Notes under the pieces: generated by a model
Database searches by the model: none
The model's input: the letters and a program-made list of their open reading frames with translations, nothing else
Told to the model about the DNA's origin: nothing
From: Arthrobacter sp. ZGTC412
Lineage (GTDB): Bacteria; Actinomycetota; Actinomycetes; Actinomycetales; Micrococcaceae
NCBI RefSeq assembly: GCF_002929215.1
Contig: NZ_PJII01000002.1
Span: forward strand, 1-64,000
Reading direction: 5' to 3'
DNA length: 64,000 bases
Shown here: piece by piece, positions 46,394-56,399 of the stretch
How positions within the stretch are numbered: the stretch's first letter is position 1
How the letters are laid out: each line of letters begins with the position of its first letter
Made by a program: the position numbers and the translations under genes

Positions 46394-48056
46394 TACTGAC
46401 GAATGGTTCCAGTTCAGCCGCAAGGCCTTCCCGGACTTTAACAACTGCCCGGGTGCCGGCTTCATCGTGGTCAACGCTGATGATCTCAGCGTCTGAGTCG
46501 TGCAGCTTGCTCATCAGGTCCCCACGGTCGTAGGGGATGAGCAGCTCGAGCTTGACCGACGGACGCGGGATGGACTCGCTGATCGCCTTCAGCAGCTCCG
46601 GGATGCCCTCCCCCGTCCGGGCCGAAACCACAACGTGGCGCGGTTCGCGCTGCTTCAACCGTTCCACCACAAAGGGATCTGCGGCGTCCGCCTTGTTGAG
46701 GACAATGATCTCCGGAACCTTGCGTGCGTCCACCTCGCTGAAGACCTTGCGGACTGCAGTTATCTGGCCCTCGGGGTCCGGGTGCGAGGCGTCCACGACG
46801 TGAAGGATCAAGTCGGAGTCGGCAACCTCCTCGAGGGTGGAGCGGAACGCCTCCACCAGCTGGGTGGGCAGGGAGCGGACAAATCCGACGGTGTCGGCCA
46901 GCGTGTAGCCCAGCCCGTCGGCGGTTTCTGCCTTGCGCACCGTGGGATCCAGCGTGGCGAACAGTGCGTTCTCCACGAGCACCCCGGCGTCCGTCAGGCG
47001 GTTCAGCAGTGAGGATTTGCCGGCGTTGGTGTACCCGGCTATTGCCACTGAGGGCACCTCATTACGACGACGGTTGGCGCGTTTCGTCTCCCGGGCGGGC
47101 TTCATCGCGGCGATCTCGCGCCGGAGCTTGGCCATACGGGTCCGGATCCTCCGCCGGTCCAGTTCGATCTTCGTCTCACCGGGACCACGCGAGCCCATAC
47201 CGGCCGCTGCGCCACCCACCTGGCCACCGGCCTGGCGGGACATCGACTCGCCCCAGCCGCGGAGGCGCGGCAGGAGGTACTCGAGCTGCGCAAGCTCTAC
47301 CTGCGCCTTGCCTTCCCGGCTCTTCGCATGCTGGGCGAAGATGTCCAGGATCAGCCCTGTCCGGTCGATCACCTTGACCTTGACGATGTCCTCAAGGCCA
47401 CGGCGCTGGGACGGAGCCAATTCGGCGTCAACGACTACGGTGTCCGCGCCGGTGGACATCACGATGTCCTTCAGTTCCAGCGCTTTGCCTGAGCCGAGGA
47501 ACGTGCCCGGGTCCGGCTTGTCGCGGCGCTGCACAAGTCCGTCCAGAACCTCCGAGCCGGCTGTTTCGGCCAAAGCGGCAAGCTCCCGCAGCGAGTTTTC
47601 CGCGTCTGCGAGGGTTCCCTCAGACCAGATGCCGGCGAGGACTACGCGTTCCAGACGGAGCTGGCGGTACTCGACCTCGGTGACATCTTCCAGTTCCGTG
47701 GAAAGGCCTGCCGTGCGCCGCAGGGCACGGCGTTCCTCGAGGTCCTGTTGGTCGCCGTCGTACGTTGTGTGTTCTTCGTCCAGGCGGGATATGGCCTGGG
47801 CTTTGCCCAGTACTGCCCTTCCGTCGCCGCGGCTGGCATCACCTGGCGTGCTGACGGATTTGGCCGGTACGTCCTTGGAGAGAATCCGGTCGATCACGGC
47901 CTGGATTTCCTCAGGGCTCATGTCCTGGGCGGCTGGATCGGATCCGGTGTTGGGCTGGCTGGTCATGGTCTCCTTGGAAGATTCGGCAATTCCAGAATAG
48001 TGCCGATTGCTGGTGCTTGGGGAAGTATTCGCGCTGGGCTGACGGCCTGCGGTCAT
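46386..48056 (-). CDS. hflX: GTPase HflX
   Basis: A ribosome-associated GTPase that splits stalled or heat-damaged ribosomes. The N-domain (GTLADAENSLRELAALAETAG, then LDRRRIRTRMAKLRRE) and the G domain (P-loop GYTNAGKSSLLNRLTDAG, DTVGFVRSLPTQL, NKAD) are complete. I start it at ATG 48056, six bases after an AGGAG; the later ATG at 47966 also has AAGGAG but very close. The N-terminus up to RILSKDVP is polar and probably disordered. Confidence 0.92.
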   Translation of the reverse strand: MTAGRQPSANTSPSTSNRHYSGIAESSKETMTSQPNTGSDPAAQDMSPEEIQAVIDRILSKDVPAKSVSTPGDASRGDGRAVLGKAQAISRLDEEHTTYDGDQQDLEERRALRRTAGLSTELEDVTEVEYRQLRLERVVLAGIWSEGTLADAENSLRELAALAETAGSEVLDGLVQRRDKPDPGTFLGSGKALELKDIVMSTGADTVVVDAELAPSQRRGLEDIVKVKVIDRTGLILDIFAQHAKSREGKAQVELAQLEYLLPRLRGWGESMSRQAGGQVGGAAAGMGSRGPGETKIELDRRRIRTRMAKLRREIAAMKPARETKRANRRRNEVPSVAIAGYTNAGKSSLLNRLTDAGVLVENALFATLDPTVRKAETADGLGYTLADTVGFVRSLPTQLVEAFRSTLEEVADSDLILHVVDASHPDPEGQITAVRKVFSEVDARKVPEIIVLNKADAADPFVVERLKQREPRHVVVSARTGEGIPELLKAISESIPRPSVKLELLIPYDRGDLMSKLHDSDAEIISVDHDEAGTRAVVKVREGLAAELEPFVSND

Positions 48057-48391
48057 GCGGTTCTCCTGGTTTGTCGCGCCGGGCTGAAAAGCGGACGGCG
48101 GTGGCGGCCACATCGCGGGGAGGTGGCGAAGTTGAAGGAGCCGGAGAATCGGCGAAAGGGACAGCGGGCGGCTGGCCTTCGAGTATTGTCCGGCGGCCGG
48201 AATGAACGCATACGCGCGGTCCGGTGCACTGTGCGGAAGGATTAATACCCTGCGTCGCTGTGGGACATGGCTGCGGGACGGGCAAGGCCCGTGCCGGCTA
48301 CTCGAAGATCAGGAACATGCGTTCAACCCTAGCAGAGGGGCAAACGGCAGAGTTTCACTTTACGCTGCAAGGGGAACTACTCTGGCGAGTT
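48057..48391. other. Divergent gap between hflX and the methyltransferase
   Basis: This 335-base region contains open frames on both strands that are not protein-like. I see no clear promoter, LexA box or hairpin. It probably carries the divergent promoters of hflX and the methyltransferase. If either gene uses a longer start, the gap shrinks. Confidence 0.5.
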
Positions 48392-49015
48392 ATGGAGTCC
48401 GCACACTATTTCAGCGCATCCCCCGCCGGCCCGTTCACGCGAAAGCCGCTCACGGTTGAACTTGCAGGGGAAACGCGCAGGTTGCAAACCTCCTCGGGCA
48501 TCTTCAGCCCGGACGGGATCGACAAGGGAACCGCTGTGCTCCTGGCCGAGGTTCCCGCGCCCGCACCTACGGGGAACCTGCTGGACATCGGCTGCGGCTG
48601 GGGTCCAATTGCGCTCACCATGGCACTGCGTGCGCCGCACTCCCGGGTCTACGCGGTGGATGTCAACGAACGGTGCGTCACGCTCACCAACGAGAATGCG
48701 GCTGCGCTGGGACTGTCCAACGTGGCGGCCAGTACGCCTGACGCTGTGGACCCGGAGGTGCGCTTCGACACCATCTGGTCCAATCCGCCCATCAGGATCG
48801 GCAAGGACGAACTGCATTCGCTCCTGAAGCTGTGGCTGCCGCGCCTTGCGCCCGGCGGAACGGCCTGGCTGGTGGTGCAGAAGAACCTGGGCTCGGACTC
48901 GCTTCAGCGCTGGCTCACGGCAGACCTGGACAACTCCTTTAGCGTAAGCCGGGAATCAACGTCCAAGTCCTTCCGGATCCTGAAAGTCAGGAAAGCGTCC
49001 CTGTCGCCACAATAA
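48392..49015 (+). CDS. RsmC/RlmG-like small-domain methyltransferase
   Basis: A 207-residue class I methyltransferase of the MTS type. SAM motif I is LLDIGCGWGPIALTMA, and the catalytic NPPIRIGKDELHSLL (NPPxH-like) is intact. Such enzymes modify guanines of rRNA, but the substrate here is unknown. I use ATG 48392 (MESAHYFSASPAGPFTRKP), which matches homologues starting with HYF. A longer frame from 48224 has a poor N-terminus. Its 3' end overlaps dapF by 29 bases, convergently. Confidence 0.82.
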   Translation: MESAHYFSASPAGPFTRKPLTVELAGETRRLQTSSGIFSPDGIDKGTAVLLAEVPAPAPTGNLLDIGCGWGPIALTMALRAPHSRVYAVDVNERCVTLTNENAAALGLSNVAASTPDAVDPEVRFDTIWSNPPIRIGKDELHSLLKLWLPRLAPGGTAWLVVQKNLGSDSLQRWLTADLDNSFSVSRESTSKSFRILKVRKASLSPQ

Positions 49016-49931
49016 CGGCGGGACCGCTGAGCTCCACGTGCTCGTGTCCCCCGGGGCCGGCGAAGAATTTTACGCCAACCACCCCTCCGGGAACGTGCAC
49101 CAGCCAGGTGTCCGGCGCTTCCGCCCCTGCCCAGTGCCTGATGGCCACGGCTGCGGCGCAGGCTCCCGTTCCACAGGACTGGGTTTCCCCCACCCCGCGT
49201 TCGTGCACACGCATGGTGACCGAACCGACGCCGTCGTGCACCAGTGGTTCGGACGGAACGACGAACTCGACGTTGGTGCCGTTGGCCGGTACTGGGTCAA
49301 CCACGGGTGCGGTGAAAAGGCGGGTCCCAGCGAGTTCCGAGATTTCGGCGAGGGCAACCACTGTGTGCGGGTTGCCCATGCTGACGGACAACGCGGGACG
49401 GGGAACTTCCAGTCCGTCCGCCGTAACCAGCGAATCCATAGCTTTGGCTGTGGCCTCGCCGGGGAAGATGAACTCCCATGGGCCCATGTCGACGGCGTAG
49501 TCCTCGCCGGTCCGTACGACGGTTTTTGCTCCGCCGCGGGTGCCGATGGTGAGCGCGCCGCCGTCGGGAAGGTCCACCAGGCCCTCGGTGCGGAGGAAGT
49601 GGACGAAGACCCGGACGCCGTTGCCACACATCTCGGACAGTGACCCGTCACCGTTGCGGTAATCCATGAACCACTCGGCGTCGGGTGTTGCGGCCAGCAG
49701 TTCCCGGCCCTCGGGCAGGAGGCGGGACGGAACGGCGCGGATAAGGCCGTCTCCACCGATGCCGCGGTGGCGGTCGCACAGGGCTGCCACCTGCTCCGCA
49801 GCTATGGTGTGCAGGCCCTCGGGATCGGCGACCAGGACAAAATCGTTGCCGGTGCCGTGCCCCTTGGAGAAGCGGAGCCCGCCCAACGTCCGAAAGGCGT
49901 GCTCTGTTGTCGCGGCAAGGGTTGCGTTCAT
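48987..49931 (-). CDS. dapF: Diaminopimelate epimerase
   Basis: Converts LL- to meso-diaminopimelate for lysine and the cell wall. The two active-site cysteines lie in SEMCGNGVRV and ETQSCGTGACA. The start is ATG 49931 (MNATLAATTEHA), 314 residues; an upstream frame is rejected. It follows miaA by 48 bases, in the same direction. The 3' end overlaps the convergent methyltransferase by 29 bases. Confidence 0.95.
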   Translation of the reverse strand: MNATLAATTEHAFRTLGGLRFSKGHGTGNDFVLVADPEGLHTIAAEQVAALCDRHRGIGGDGLIRAVPSRLLPEGRELLAATPDAEWFMDYRNGDGSLSEMCGNGVRVFVHFLRTEGLVDLPDGGALTIGTRGGAKTVVRTGEDYAVDMGPWEFIFPGEATAKAMDSLVTADGLEVPRPALSVSMGNPHTVVALAEISELAGTRLFTAPVVDPVPANGTNVEFVVPSEPLVHDGVGSVTMRVHERGVGETQSCGTGACAAAVAIRHWAGAEAPDTWLVHVPGGVVGVKFFAGPGGHEHVELSGPAVIVATGTLS

Positions 49932-49979
49932 GGTTTCAAGGGTACCGGCCGGCCGCAGTGTCCCCGTAACCACACGTGC

Positions 49980-50876
49980 CTACCGGCTCAGTGCTGCTGC
50001 AGCGGACACCAGGTGCGGATCCTGCCAGTCCAGCCACTTGATCCGGGGGTCGGCACGGAACCAGGTCAGCTGGCGGCGGGCAAACTGCCGGGTGGCTACG
50101 ATGGTCTCCTCAACGGCCTCGGGGACTGTTGACGCGCCGTCGACGACCCGCAGGAACTGCGAGTAACCCAAGGCGCGGGGCGCTGTTTTGCCCTGCCGGA
50201 GCCCCTGCTCTTCAAGCCGCTCCACCTCGGCGAGCAGTCCGTTCTCCACCATCCCGTGCACTCGGCGTGCCAAACGCTCCCGGAGCTGGTCGCGGTCCAC
50301 GGTGAGGCCTATCTGCACCGCGGGCTGGAAGTACTCGCGCCGGGGCATAAAGGAGCTGAACGGCCGGCCAGTGAGTTGATGGACCTCCAGGGCACGGATG
50401 ATGCGCCTGTCGTCCGAGAGCCTGCCGGCCGACACCGGGTCAACTGTTGCGAGCCGGGCCATCAGTGCACCACTGCCCTTCGCAGCCAGCTCATCCTCAA
50501 GCTGCTGCCGAAGCCGCGGGTCCGTCCCCGGGAATTCCAGGACGTCAAGGGCGGCCCGAACGTACAAGCCCGAGCCGCCGGCGAGGATGGCCCGCTTGCC
50601 GCGCGCGTGGATGTCGGCGATAGCGTCACGAGCCTGCTGCTGGAACTGGGAAACGCTGGCTTCGTCCGTGACGTCCAGGATATCCAGGAGGTGGTGCGCT
50701 ACTCCCCTGCGTTCATCAACCGTGATTTTCGCTGTGCCGATATCCATGCCGCGGTAGAACTGCATGGCGTCCGCGTTAATGACTTCGCCGTCCAGCTCAA
50801 GGGCGAGGCCTACCGCGAGGTCTGACTTACCGGAACCCGTGGGACCGACGACGGCGATAACCGGCGGAGAGCCCAC
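49980..50876 (-). CDS. miaA: tRNA dimethylallyltransferase
   Basis: Adds a dimethylallyl group to A37 of tRNAs reading U-starting codons. The P-loop [11 protein letters not shown] is at the N-terminus, and [18 protein letters not shown] and GGSGLYVRA are typical. Length 298. The GTG start at 50876 is three bases from the miaB stop, so the two tRNA-modification genes are cotranscribed and act in sequence on the same base. Confidence 0.95.
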   Translation of the reverse strand: MGSPPVIAVVGPTGSGKSDLAVGLALELDGEVINADAMQFYRGMDIGTAKITVDERRGVAHHLLDILDVTDEASVSQFQQQARDAIADIHARGKRAILAGGSGLYVRAALDVLEFPGTDPRLRQQLEDELAAKGSGALMARLATVDPVSAGRLSDDRRIIRALEVHQLTGRPFSSFMPRREYFQPAVQIGLTVDRDQLRERLARRVHGMVENGLLAEVERLEEQGLRQGKTAPRALGYSQFLRVVDGASTVPEAVEETIVATRQFARRQLTWFRADPRIKWLDWQDPHLVSAAAALSR

Positions 50877-50879
50877 GGG

Positions 50880-52457
50880 TCAGCGGCTGCGGACAGGCAG
50901 CGAAGGCATCCCGAGGGAAACGCCGGCCCGGCCGTTGGGGGTTCCCGGTACCGGCGCTCCGCAGGAATCGGCCTGGGACCTGTCCCAGGCGTCACCGGCG
51001 CGGGAACGGCGCAGGCTGTAATCCTCAAGGGTGGGATCGGCGACGAGGTGGAAGGAGGCGGCCCCGGTGATGGTGACCGTGACAAGATCGCCCGGGCGCG
51101 GCGCAGGGGCACCATCGGGTACCGAAAAGTGCACGAGGCGCTGGTCCTGGGAGCGCCCGGACAGCCGGTGGGTTTCTCCGGCTTTGCGGCCTGGCTGCGC
51201 GGTGACCATAACCTCCACCCGGCGGCCGAGCTGTTTCCGGTTCTCCTCTGCCGCGATCCGGTCCTGCAGCGCGGTGAGCCGCTCGAAGCGCTCCTGCACG
51301 ACAGCTTTGGGCAGCTGGTCCGGCAGGTCCGCCGCCGGGGTGCCGGGGCGCTTGGAGTACTGGAAAGTGAAGGCCGTCGCGAAGCGGGACTGTTCCACCA
51401 CGTCCAAGGTTGCCTGGAAGTCTTCCTCAGTCTCACCGGGGAAGCCGACGATGATGTCCGTGGAGATGGCGGCATGGGGAATTTTCTCCCGCACTTTTTC
51501 CAGGATGCCAAGGAACTTCGTGGAGCGGTAGGACCGCCGCATCTCCCGCAGGACCTTGTCGGAGCCCGACTGCAGCGGCATGTGCAGCTGCGGCATCACG
51601 TTGGGCGTTTCGGCCATGGCATCGATGACGTCGTCCGTAAAAGCCGCAGGGTGCGGGCTGGTGAACCGCACCCGTTCCAGGCCCTCAATCTGCCCGCATG
51701 CGCGCAGGAGCTTCGAAAAAGCCTGCCGGTCACCGAACTCCACGCCGTAGGAATTGACGTTCTGGCCCAGGAGGGTGACTTCGATGGCACCGTCATCCAC
51801 CAGGGCCTGGATCTCCGCGAGGATGTCCGCGGGCCGGCGGTCCTTTTCCTTGCCGCGCAGGGCCGGAACAATGCAGAACGTGCAGGTGTTGTTGCAGCCC
51901 ACTGAGATGGAGACCCAGCCCGAGTACACGGAGTCACGCTTGGTGGGCAGCGTGGACGGGAAAACGTCCAGCGACTCCAGGATCTCCAGCTGCGCCTCAT
52001 CGTTGTGGCGGGCCCTGTCCAACAGGGCGGGCAAGGCGCCGACATTGTGGGTGCCAAAGACGGCGTCCACCCAGGGCGCCTTCTTCAGGATGGTTTCACG
52101 GTCCTTTTGCGCCAGGCAGCCGCCGACAGCGATCTGCATGCCGGGGTTGGCTGCCTTGACCGGGGCCAGGATGCCGAGGTTGCCGTACAGCTTGTTGTCG
52201 GCGTTCTCACGGACGGCGCAGGTGTTGAACACCACCACATCCGCCTGCGCACCATCTGCCGGCACGTAGCCTGCGTCCTCCAGCATGCCGGCCATGCGCT
52301 CTGAATCGTGCACGTTCATTTGGCAGCCGAAGGTGCGCACCTCGTAGGTGCGGGCCTTCCCCTGGCCGGGTTCCGGAGCGGGGGCAGGCTGGGCCACGAC
52401 ACTGGATCCTGAAGAGGGGTTAGTGCCGGAAAGAGGGGAAGGAATGGTCAAACTCAC
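50880..52457 (-). CDS. miaB: tRNA-2-methylthio-N6-dimethylallyladenosine synthase
   Basis: A radical SAM methylthiotransferase acting after MiaA. The N-terminal cluster cysteines lie in [16 protein letters not shown] and GGCLAQK, the radical SAM motif in [12 protein letters not shown], and the TRAM domain follows. It has a 60-residue C-terminal extension after [13 protein letters not shown], and a 35-residue polar N-terminal tail. Confidence 0.95.
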   Translation of the reverse strand: MSLTIPSPLSGTNPSSGSSVVAQPAPAPEPGQGKARTYEVRTFGCQMNVHDSERMAGMLEDAGYVPADGAQADVVVFNTCAVRENADNKLYGNLGILAPVKAANPGMQIAVGGCLAQKDRETILKKAPWVDAVFGTHNVGALPALLDRARHNDEAQLEILESLDVFPSTLPTKRDSVYSGWVSISVGCNNTCTFCIVPALRGKEKDRRPADILAEIQALVDDGAIEVTLLGQNVNSYGVEFGDRQAFSKLLRACGQIEGLERVRFTSPHPAAFTDDVIDAMAETPNVMPQLHMPLQSGSDKVLREMRRSYRSTKFLGILEKVREKIPHAAISTDIIVGFPGETEEDFQATLDVVEQSRFATAFTFQYSKRPGTPAADLPDQLPKAVVQERFERLTALQDRIAAEENRKQLGRRVEVMVTAQPGRKAGETHRLSGRSQDQRLVHFSVPDGAPAPRPGDLVTVTITGAASFHLVADPTLEDYSLRRSRAGDAWDRSQADSCGAPVPGTPNGRAGVSLGMPSLPVRSR

Positions 52458-52460
52458 CTG

Positions 52461-53099
52461 TTAAGGGTACCGGTTCAGCGGCTGGTCATTGTCGGGAGCA
52501 GCGTGGGCATCGAGGACCTCGGTGACAATACGGAACGCCTGGGAGGGCTGGTAACCCTTGCGGGCCAGCAGGGAAGCCAGCCGGCGCGTAACTTTGTCCC
52601 GCTCCGCCCTGTCCCCCAGGTCAGTCCCGGGGCGCAACTTTCGCTCCACCAGGCCTCTTGCGGCGGCTTCCTCGTCAGCGTCAGAGAGCTGCTCCAGCGC
52701 TGCGGCGGCGGTTTCCTGGTCGACGCCCTTCTCTGCCAGTTCCCGGCGGAGCGCCCCCTTCGCCAACTTCCGGGACTGCGACCGGCTGCGCACCCACATG
52801 TCCGCAAATTCGGCGTCGTTGATAAGCCGCGCTTCCTCGAACTTGTCCAGCACCGCCTCGGCAACGTCCTCCGGGACATTCCGCTCGGCGAGCTTGCGGG
52901 CAAGCTGAAGCCTGCTTTTCGCGGAAGCCGCGAGCTGCCGGTACACGATGGCCTGGGCAACGGAAACCGGATCCGGTTCAGGGTCACCGGCAACCGGCGA
53001 GCCTGAACCCGGGCCGTCCTCGAAGTCGTTCGAATACGAAGCAGCGCGCCGCCCGCCGGTTTTGGCCCGGCGGGGACGCGCACTTTCAGCACTGGTCAA
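52461..53099 (-). CDS. recX: Regulatory protein RecX
   Basis: A 212-residue RecA modulator that limits RecA filaments. Three tandem helix repeats of the RecX type are visible (SRLQLARKLAERNVPEDVAEAVLDKFEEARLINDAEFADMWV, then the next unit). The N-terminal 50 residues are basic and disordered. It lies three bases after recA and will share its SOS control. Confidence 0.92.
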   Translation of the reverse strand: MTSAESARPRRAKTGGRRAASYSNDFEDGPGSGSPVAGDPEPDPVSVAQAIVYRQLAASAKSRLQLARKLAERNVPEDVAEAVLDKFEEARLINDAEFADMWVRSRSQSRKLAKGALRRELAEKGVDQETAAAALEQLSDADEEAAARGLVERKLRPGTDLGDRAERDKVTRRLASLLARKGYQPSQAFRIVTEVLDAHAAPDNDQPLNRYP

Positions 53100-53102
53100 G
53101 GG

Positions 53103-54158
53103 TTAGAACCCGTCAACGGCTTTCAGCTTCGGGGAGTCCTTGGACTCGGGCTCAGCCGGCTTCACACCAACACCGAGCTTTTCCTTGATCAGGCGCTCGA
53201 GCTCAGCAGCCAACTCGGGGTTGTCCCGGAGGAACCTGCGCGAGTTTTCCATGCCCTGGCCCAGCTGGTCGCCGTCATAGGTGAACCAGGAGCCGGACTT
53301 CTTGATGATGCCGTGCTCAACACCCATGTCGATGATGCCGCCCTCGCGGGAAATGCCCTGGCCGTAGATGATGTCGAACTCGGCGATCTTGAAGGGCGGA
53401 GCCATCTTGTTCTTGACGATCTTGGCCTTGGTGCGGTTACCGACCGAGTCGGCGCCTTCCTTGAGGGTCTGGATGCGGCGCACGTCAATACGGATGGAGG
53501 CGTAGAACTTCAGCGCCTTACCGCCGGTGGTTGTCTCGGGCGAACCGAAGAAGACGCCGATCTTTTCGCGGAGCTGGTTGATGAAGATCGCCGTGGTTTT
53601 GGTCTGGCTCAAGCGGCCGGTGATCTTTCGCAGGGCCTGGCTCATCAGGCGTGCCTGGAGACCTACATGGCTGTCGCCCATATCGCCTTCGATTTCAGCG
53701 CGGGGCACCAGGGCGGCGACGGAGTCGATGACAATGACGTCCAGAGAGCCTGAGCCAACCAGCATGTCCATGATCTCCAGGGCCTGTTCACCCGTGTCCG
53801 GCTGGGAAACCAGGAGCGCATCCGTGTCCACGCCGAGCTTTGCGGCATACTCAGGATCGAGTGCGTGCTCGGCGTCAATGAAGGCAGCGATGCCGCCCAG
53901 GCGCTGGGCGTTTGCCACGGCGTGGAGGGCCACGGTGGTCTTACCGGAGGATTCCGGCCCGTAGATTTCTACAACGCGGCCACGGGGCAGGCCGCCAATT
54001 CCCAAAGCTACGTCCAAGGCAATGGAACCGGTAGGGATAACCTCAATCGGGGCCCGGACTTCGTCCCCCAGCCGCATGACCGAGCCTTTACCGAACTGCT
54101 TGTCGATCTGGGCCAGCGCTGCTTCGAGCGCTTTTGCACGATCCGGGGCTGCCGCCAT
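53103..54158 (-). CDS. recA: Recombinase RecA
   Basis: The 351-residue DNA-strand-exchange protein and LexA coprotease. Walker A is [13 protein letters not shown], the catalytic loop follows in GYEQAL-like order ([13 protein letters not shown]), and L2 lies near [21 protein letters not shown] LexA box lies about 150 bases upstream. It is followed by recX. Confidence 0.99.
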   Translation of the reverse strand: MAAAPDRAKALEAALAQIDKQFGKGSVMRLGDEVRAPIEVIPTGSIALDVALGIGGLPRGRVVEIYGPESSGKTTVALHAVANAQRLGGIAAFIDAEHALDPEYAAKLGVDTDALLVSQPDTGEQALEIMDMLVGSGSLDVIVIDSVAALVPRAEIEGDMGDSHVGLQARLMSQALRKITGRLSQTKTTAIFINQLREKIGVFFGSPETTTGGKALKFYASIRIDVRRIQTLKEGADSVGNRTKAKIVKNKMAPPFKIAEFDIIYGQGISREGGIIDMGVEHGIIKKSGSWFTYDGDQLGQGMENSRRFLRDNPELAAELERLIKEKLGVGVKPAEPESKDSPKLKAVDGF

Positions 54159-54302
54159 GGTTCACACCTCTAATGCTTTCTCGCTTTGGAGTGGCCTCAG
54201 CGGCCGTTTATTGGTCATCTCTGACGCTAATGGGACCCACTGACATTCCGGCCGGGTGACGGCGGTTATGTGGAAAACCCTCTGTGAAAAGCATAGCTTT
54301 AC

Positions 54303-54318
54303 CCGAACAGGTATTCGA
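54303..54318. promoter_or_regulatory. LexA box upstream of recA
   Basis: CCGAACAGGTATTCGA matches the LexA consensus with two mismatches and is very close to the mycobacterial recA site. It is about 145 bases before the recA start, which fits SOS control of recA-recX. It is about 30 bases from the DUF3046 stop. Confidence 0.75.
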
Positions 54319-54348
54319 ACAACCGTGCGGCGTGTCAGGAGAAAACGC

Positions 54349-54573
54349 TCATTCCACCCGCGGTTTGATGTCCCGGCCCAGCCGCCGCTCAGCCGGAATG
54401 TCCTGCACATCACAAACGGCCAGCCACACCTTCCGCGGTTCCACGCCTGCAGCCAGTGCCTGGTCCGCCGTGCGCCCGCCAACCCCGGCAAGAACCAGGG
54501 TATTGCTGAGGACCCGCGAGTACCCAGCGCCAAATTCGTCGTCCATAAGTCGCCAATAGTCGCTGATTCGCAC
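54349..54573 (-). CDS. DUF3046 family protein
   Basis: A 74-residue protein beginning RISDYWRLMDDEFGAGYSRVLSNTLVLAGVGGRTADQALAAG, matching DUF3046, a small actinobacterial family found just before recA. Its role is unknown. The start codon is GTG at 54573; no strong ribosome site is seen. It ends about 30 bases before the recA LexA box, so it is probably a separate transcript. Confidence 0.85.
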   Translation of the reverse strand: MRISDYWRLMDDEFGAGYSRVLSNTLVLAGVGGRTADQALAAGVEPRKVWLAVCDVQDIPAERRLGRDIKPRVE

Positions 54574-54614
54574 CAGAAAAGTCTCTCACGATCCCGCCCC
54601 CTAGAATTGTTGCC

Positions 54615-55211
54615 ATGAGCAACTCCCCTGCCGTCCCGCCCGCGAACGGCCGCGAAGATGACGCCACCGTGGACGCCGCGCTGCAGAACGTGGAACATCA
54701 AATCAGCCTTTTTTGGCGGCGCGCACGGGCCATCTCCAACCAACTCTCCCGGCAGGTGCACCCGGACATGGAACCAGCGGCCTATGGCCTGCTGACCGTC
54801 ATCCGGCGGGAGGGTCCCATCCGTCTCACGGATCTGGCGCTGAACATCGGCGTCGGCAAACCTTCCGTGAGCCGGCAGATTGCCTTCCTGGAAAGCATCG
54901 GGCTGGTGTCCAAGGAGGCTGACCCGCTGGACGGACGGGCCCAGGCCATCAGGCTGACCCCCCAAGGGGAGGAAAAGATGCACCAGGTCCAGGATGCCCG
55001 CCGGCAGGTTTTCCGGGAACGGCTGGGGGAATGGCCGGTGGAGGACCTTCAGGAGCTGGCCCGGTTCATGTCCAAGCTGAACTCCACGTATGAGCGTGAC
55101 GGTTTCCCGCACGACGGCCCCACGGCCCCGGCCGCCGGGGACAAGCAGCGAGCGCAACCAGCACCGCACAAGCATGGCACGGCAGCAGCCGGAGCAGGGC
55201 AGGAAGGCTAA
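54615..55211 (+). CDS. MarR-family transcriptional regulator
   Basis: A 198-residue winged-helix regulator. The recognition helix region is LTDLALNIGVGKPSVSRQIAFLESIGLVSKEADPLDGRAQAIRLTPQGE, with a dimerisation helix before (FWRRARAISNQLSRQ). It has a 40-residue polar C-terminal tail. It is divergent from the DUF3046 gene, and the ligand and target are not shown. A hairpin ends it. Confidence 0.88.
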   Translation: MSNSPAVPPANGREDDATVDAALQNVEHQISLFWRRARAISNQLSRQVHPDMEPAAYGLLTVIRREGPIRLTDLALNIGVGKPSVSRQIAFLESIGLVSKEADPLDGRAQAIRLTPQGEEKMHQVQDARRQVFRERLGEWPVEDLQELARFMSKLNSTYERDGFPHDGPTAPAAGDKQRAQPAPHKHGTAAAGAGQEG

Positions 55212-55239
55212 GCCTCGGAGGAAGCAGCCAGACACAACT

Positions 55240-55268
55240 GAAGCCCCCGGCACACCGCCGGAGGCTTC
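55240..55268. terminator. Hairpin between marR and clgR (convergent)
   Basis: GAAGCC-CCGGC...GCCGG-GGCTTC, with one internal mismatch and flanking CAACT/AGTTG able to extend the stem, lies in the convergent gap. It probably terminates both genes. Confidence 0.65.
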
Positions 55269-55303
55269 ATTAGTTGCAGGGCAACCTAAGGGTGGTTCAG
55301 CCC

Positions 55304-55663
55304 TTACCGGGCGCCTGAGAACAGGCCCGTTGAAAGTTCGTCGTTCAGTTCATTGTTAAGGTCGCGATCGAGGTCACGTCCGTAACGCTGGGAGAATTCC
55401 TGGGGTACGGTGTCCGGAACGGCAACGCCTTCGGCGACAGCCACACGGTCGCTGACCTCACGAAGCATGCTGGACAAGGGTACGTCCAGGGCCGAGCAGA
55501 TCGAGGACAGCAACTCGGAGGATGCTTCCTTCTGGCCGCGCTCTACCTCGCTGAGGTACCCCAGGGAGACACGGGCGCTGTGCGAGACTTCGCGGAGCGT
55601 GCGCCCCTGACGCTGGCGAACATCGCGCAGGACATCACCAATTTCGTGACGAAGTACAACCAT
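55304..55663 (-). CDS. clgR: ClgR-like XRE-family transcriptional regulator
   Basis: A 119-residue helix-turn-helix protein. The domain [44 protein letters not shown] matches ClgR, which activates clp protease and repair genes in actinobacteria. The ATG at 55663 ([14 protein letters not shown]) has AAGGAG six bases upstream, so the longer frame is rejected. ClgR is known to be a Clp substrate through its C-terminus; here the tail ends SGAR. It follows cinA. Confidence 0.88.
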   Translation of the reverse strand: MVVLRHEIGDVLRDVRQRQGRTLREVSHSARVSLGYLSEVERGQKEASSELLSSICSALDVPLSSMLREVSDRVAVAEGVAVPDTVPQEFSQRYGRDLDRDLNNELNDELSTGLFSGAR

Positions 55664-55904
55664 CTTGCGCTCCTTTTGTTCGCTCTTAGCCTGATCGGCG
55701 AGGCCCACATCCTTCCAGCGGACAACGCCGTTCACGGATACGGGCTGCTTTACCATCTGTATCGCCTTGCTCCTCATAGTCCGGTCCGCCGTGGGCGAAC
55801 CATTAGTGTTTTCATCCTAGGCGCCTCCGCTCTCCGGAAGCGACACAATGTAATAACTAATCAGTACCGGCTTTTGTTCCCGCCAACTTTACAGGCGGGT
55901 AACT

Positions 55905-56399
55905 TCAGGATGCCAGCGCTTCGAGCAGCCGTTCCAGGGCAGCCCCGCAGGCCTGTCCGCGGATCTCCGCCCGGCTTCCGGAAAACAAATACTCGAAGCC
56001 TGTTGATCCCGTACCCGTAGCTACGCCGATGTACACAGTTCCCACAGGCTTTCCATCGTGTGCTTCCGGTCCCGCCACCCCGGTAGTGGAGATACCGATA
56101 TCGGCGCCCAGGGCGGCCCTGGCCCCGTCCGCCATGGCGGCGGCAACGCCGCTGTCAACGGATCCGACGTCGGCCAGGAGTTCCGGGGATACCTTCAGGA
56201 CGTTTTCCTTGACGGAGTTCTGGTAGGCCACCACGCCGCCCTGCAGCATTCCGGAGGCTCCCGGGGTGTCGGCAAGGACAGCGGACACCATGCCGGCCGT
56301 CAGCGACTCGGCCGTGGCGACCGTGCGGCGGTGCTCCAGGGCCTTTGTCACAGCCTGTTCAGACAGATGGTGAAGAGACACGTGCTGGACGTTGGTCAT
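55905..56399 (-). CDS. cinA: CinA C-terminal domain protein (nicotinamide-nucleotide amidohydrolase)
   Basis: A 164-residue PncC-type protein deamidating NMN. The signature TAESLTAGMVSAVLADTPGASGMLQGGVVAYQ is complete, followed by GVAGPEAHDGKPVGTVYIGVA. It lacks the N-terminal MoaB-like half of full CinA. It overlaps the pgsA stop by four bases and is followed by clgR after 241 bases. Confidence 0.92.
   Translation of the reverse strand: MTNVQHVSLHHLSEQAVTKALEHRRTVATAESLTAGMVSAVLADTPGASGMLQGGVVAYQNSVKENVLKVSPELLADVGSVDSGVAAAMADGARAALGADIGISTTGVAGPEAHDGKPVGTVYIGVATGTGSTGFEYLFSGSRAEIRGQACGAALERLLEALAS

Noticed and set aside
54162-55253. 363-residue minus-strand open frame over marR and the recA upstream region
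   Set aside because: It covers the recA control region, DUF3046 and marR; its sequence is not protein-like, and the shorter genes have clear families.
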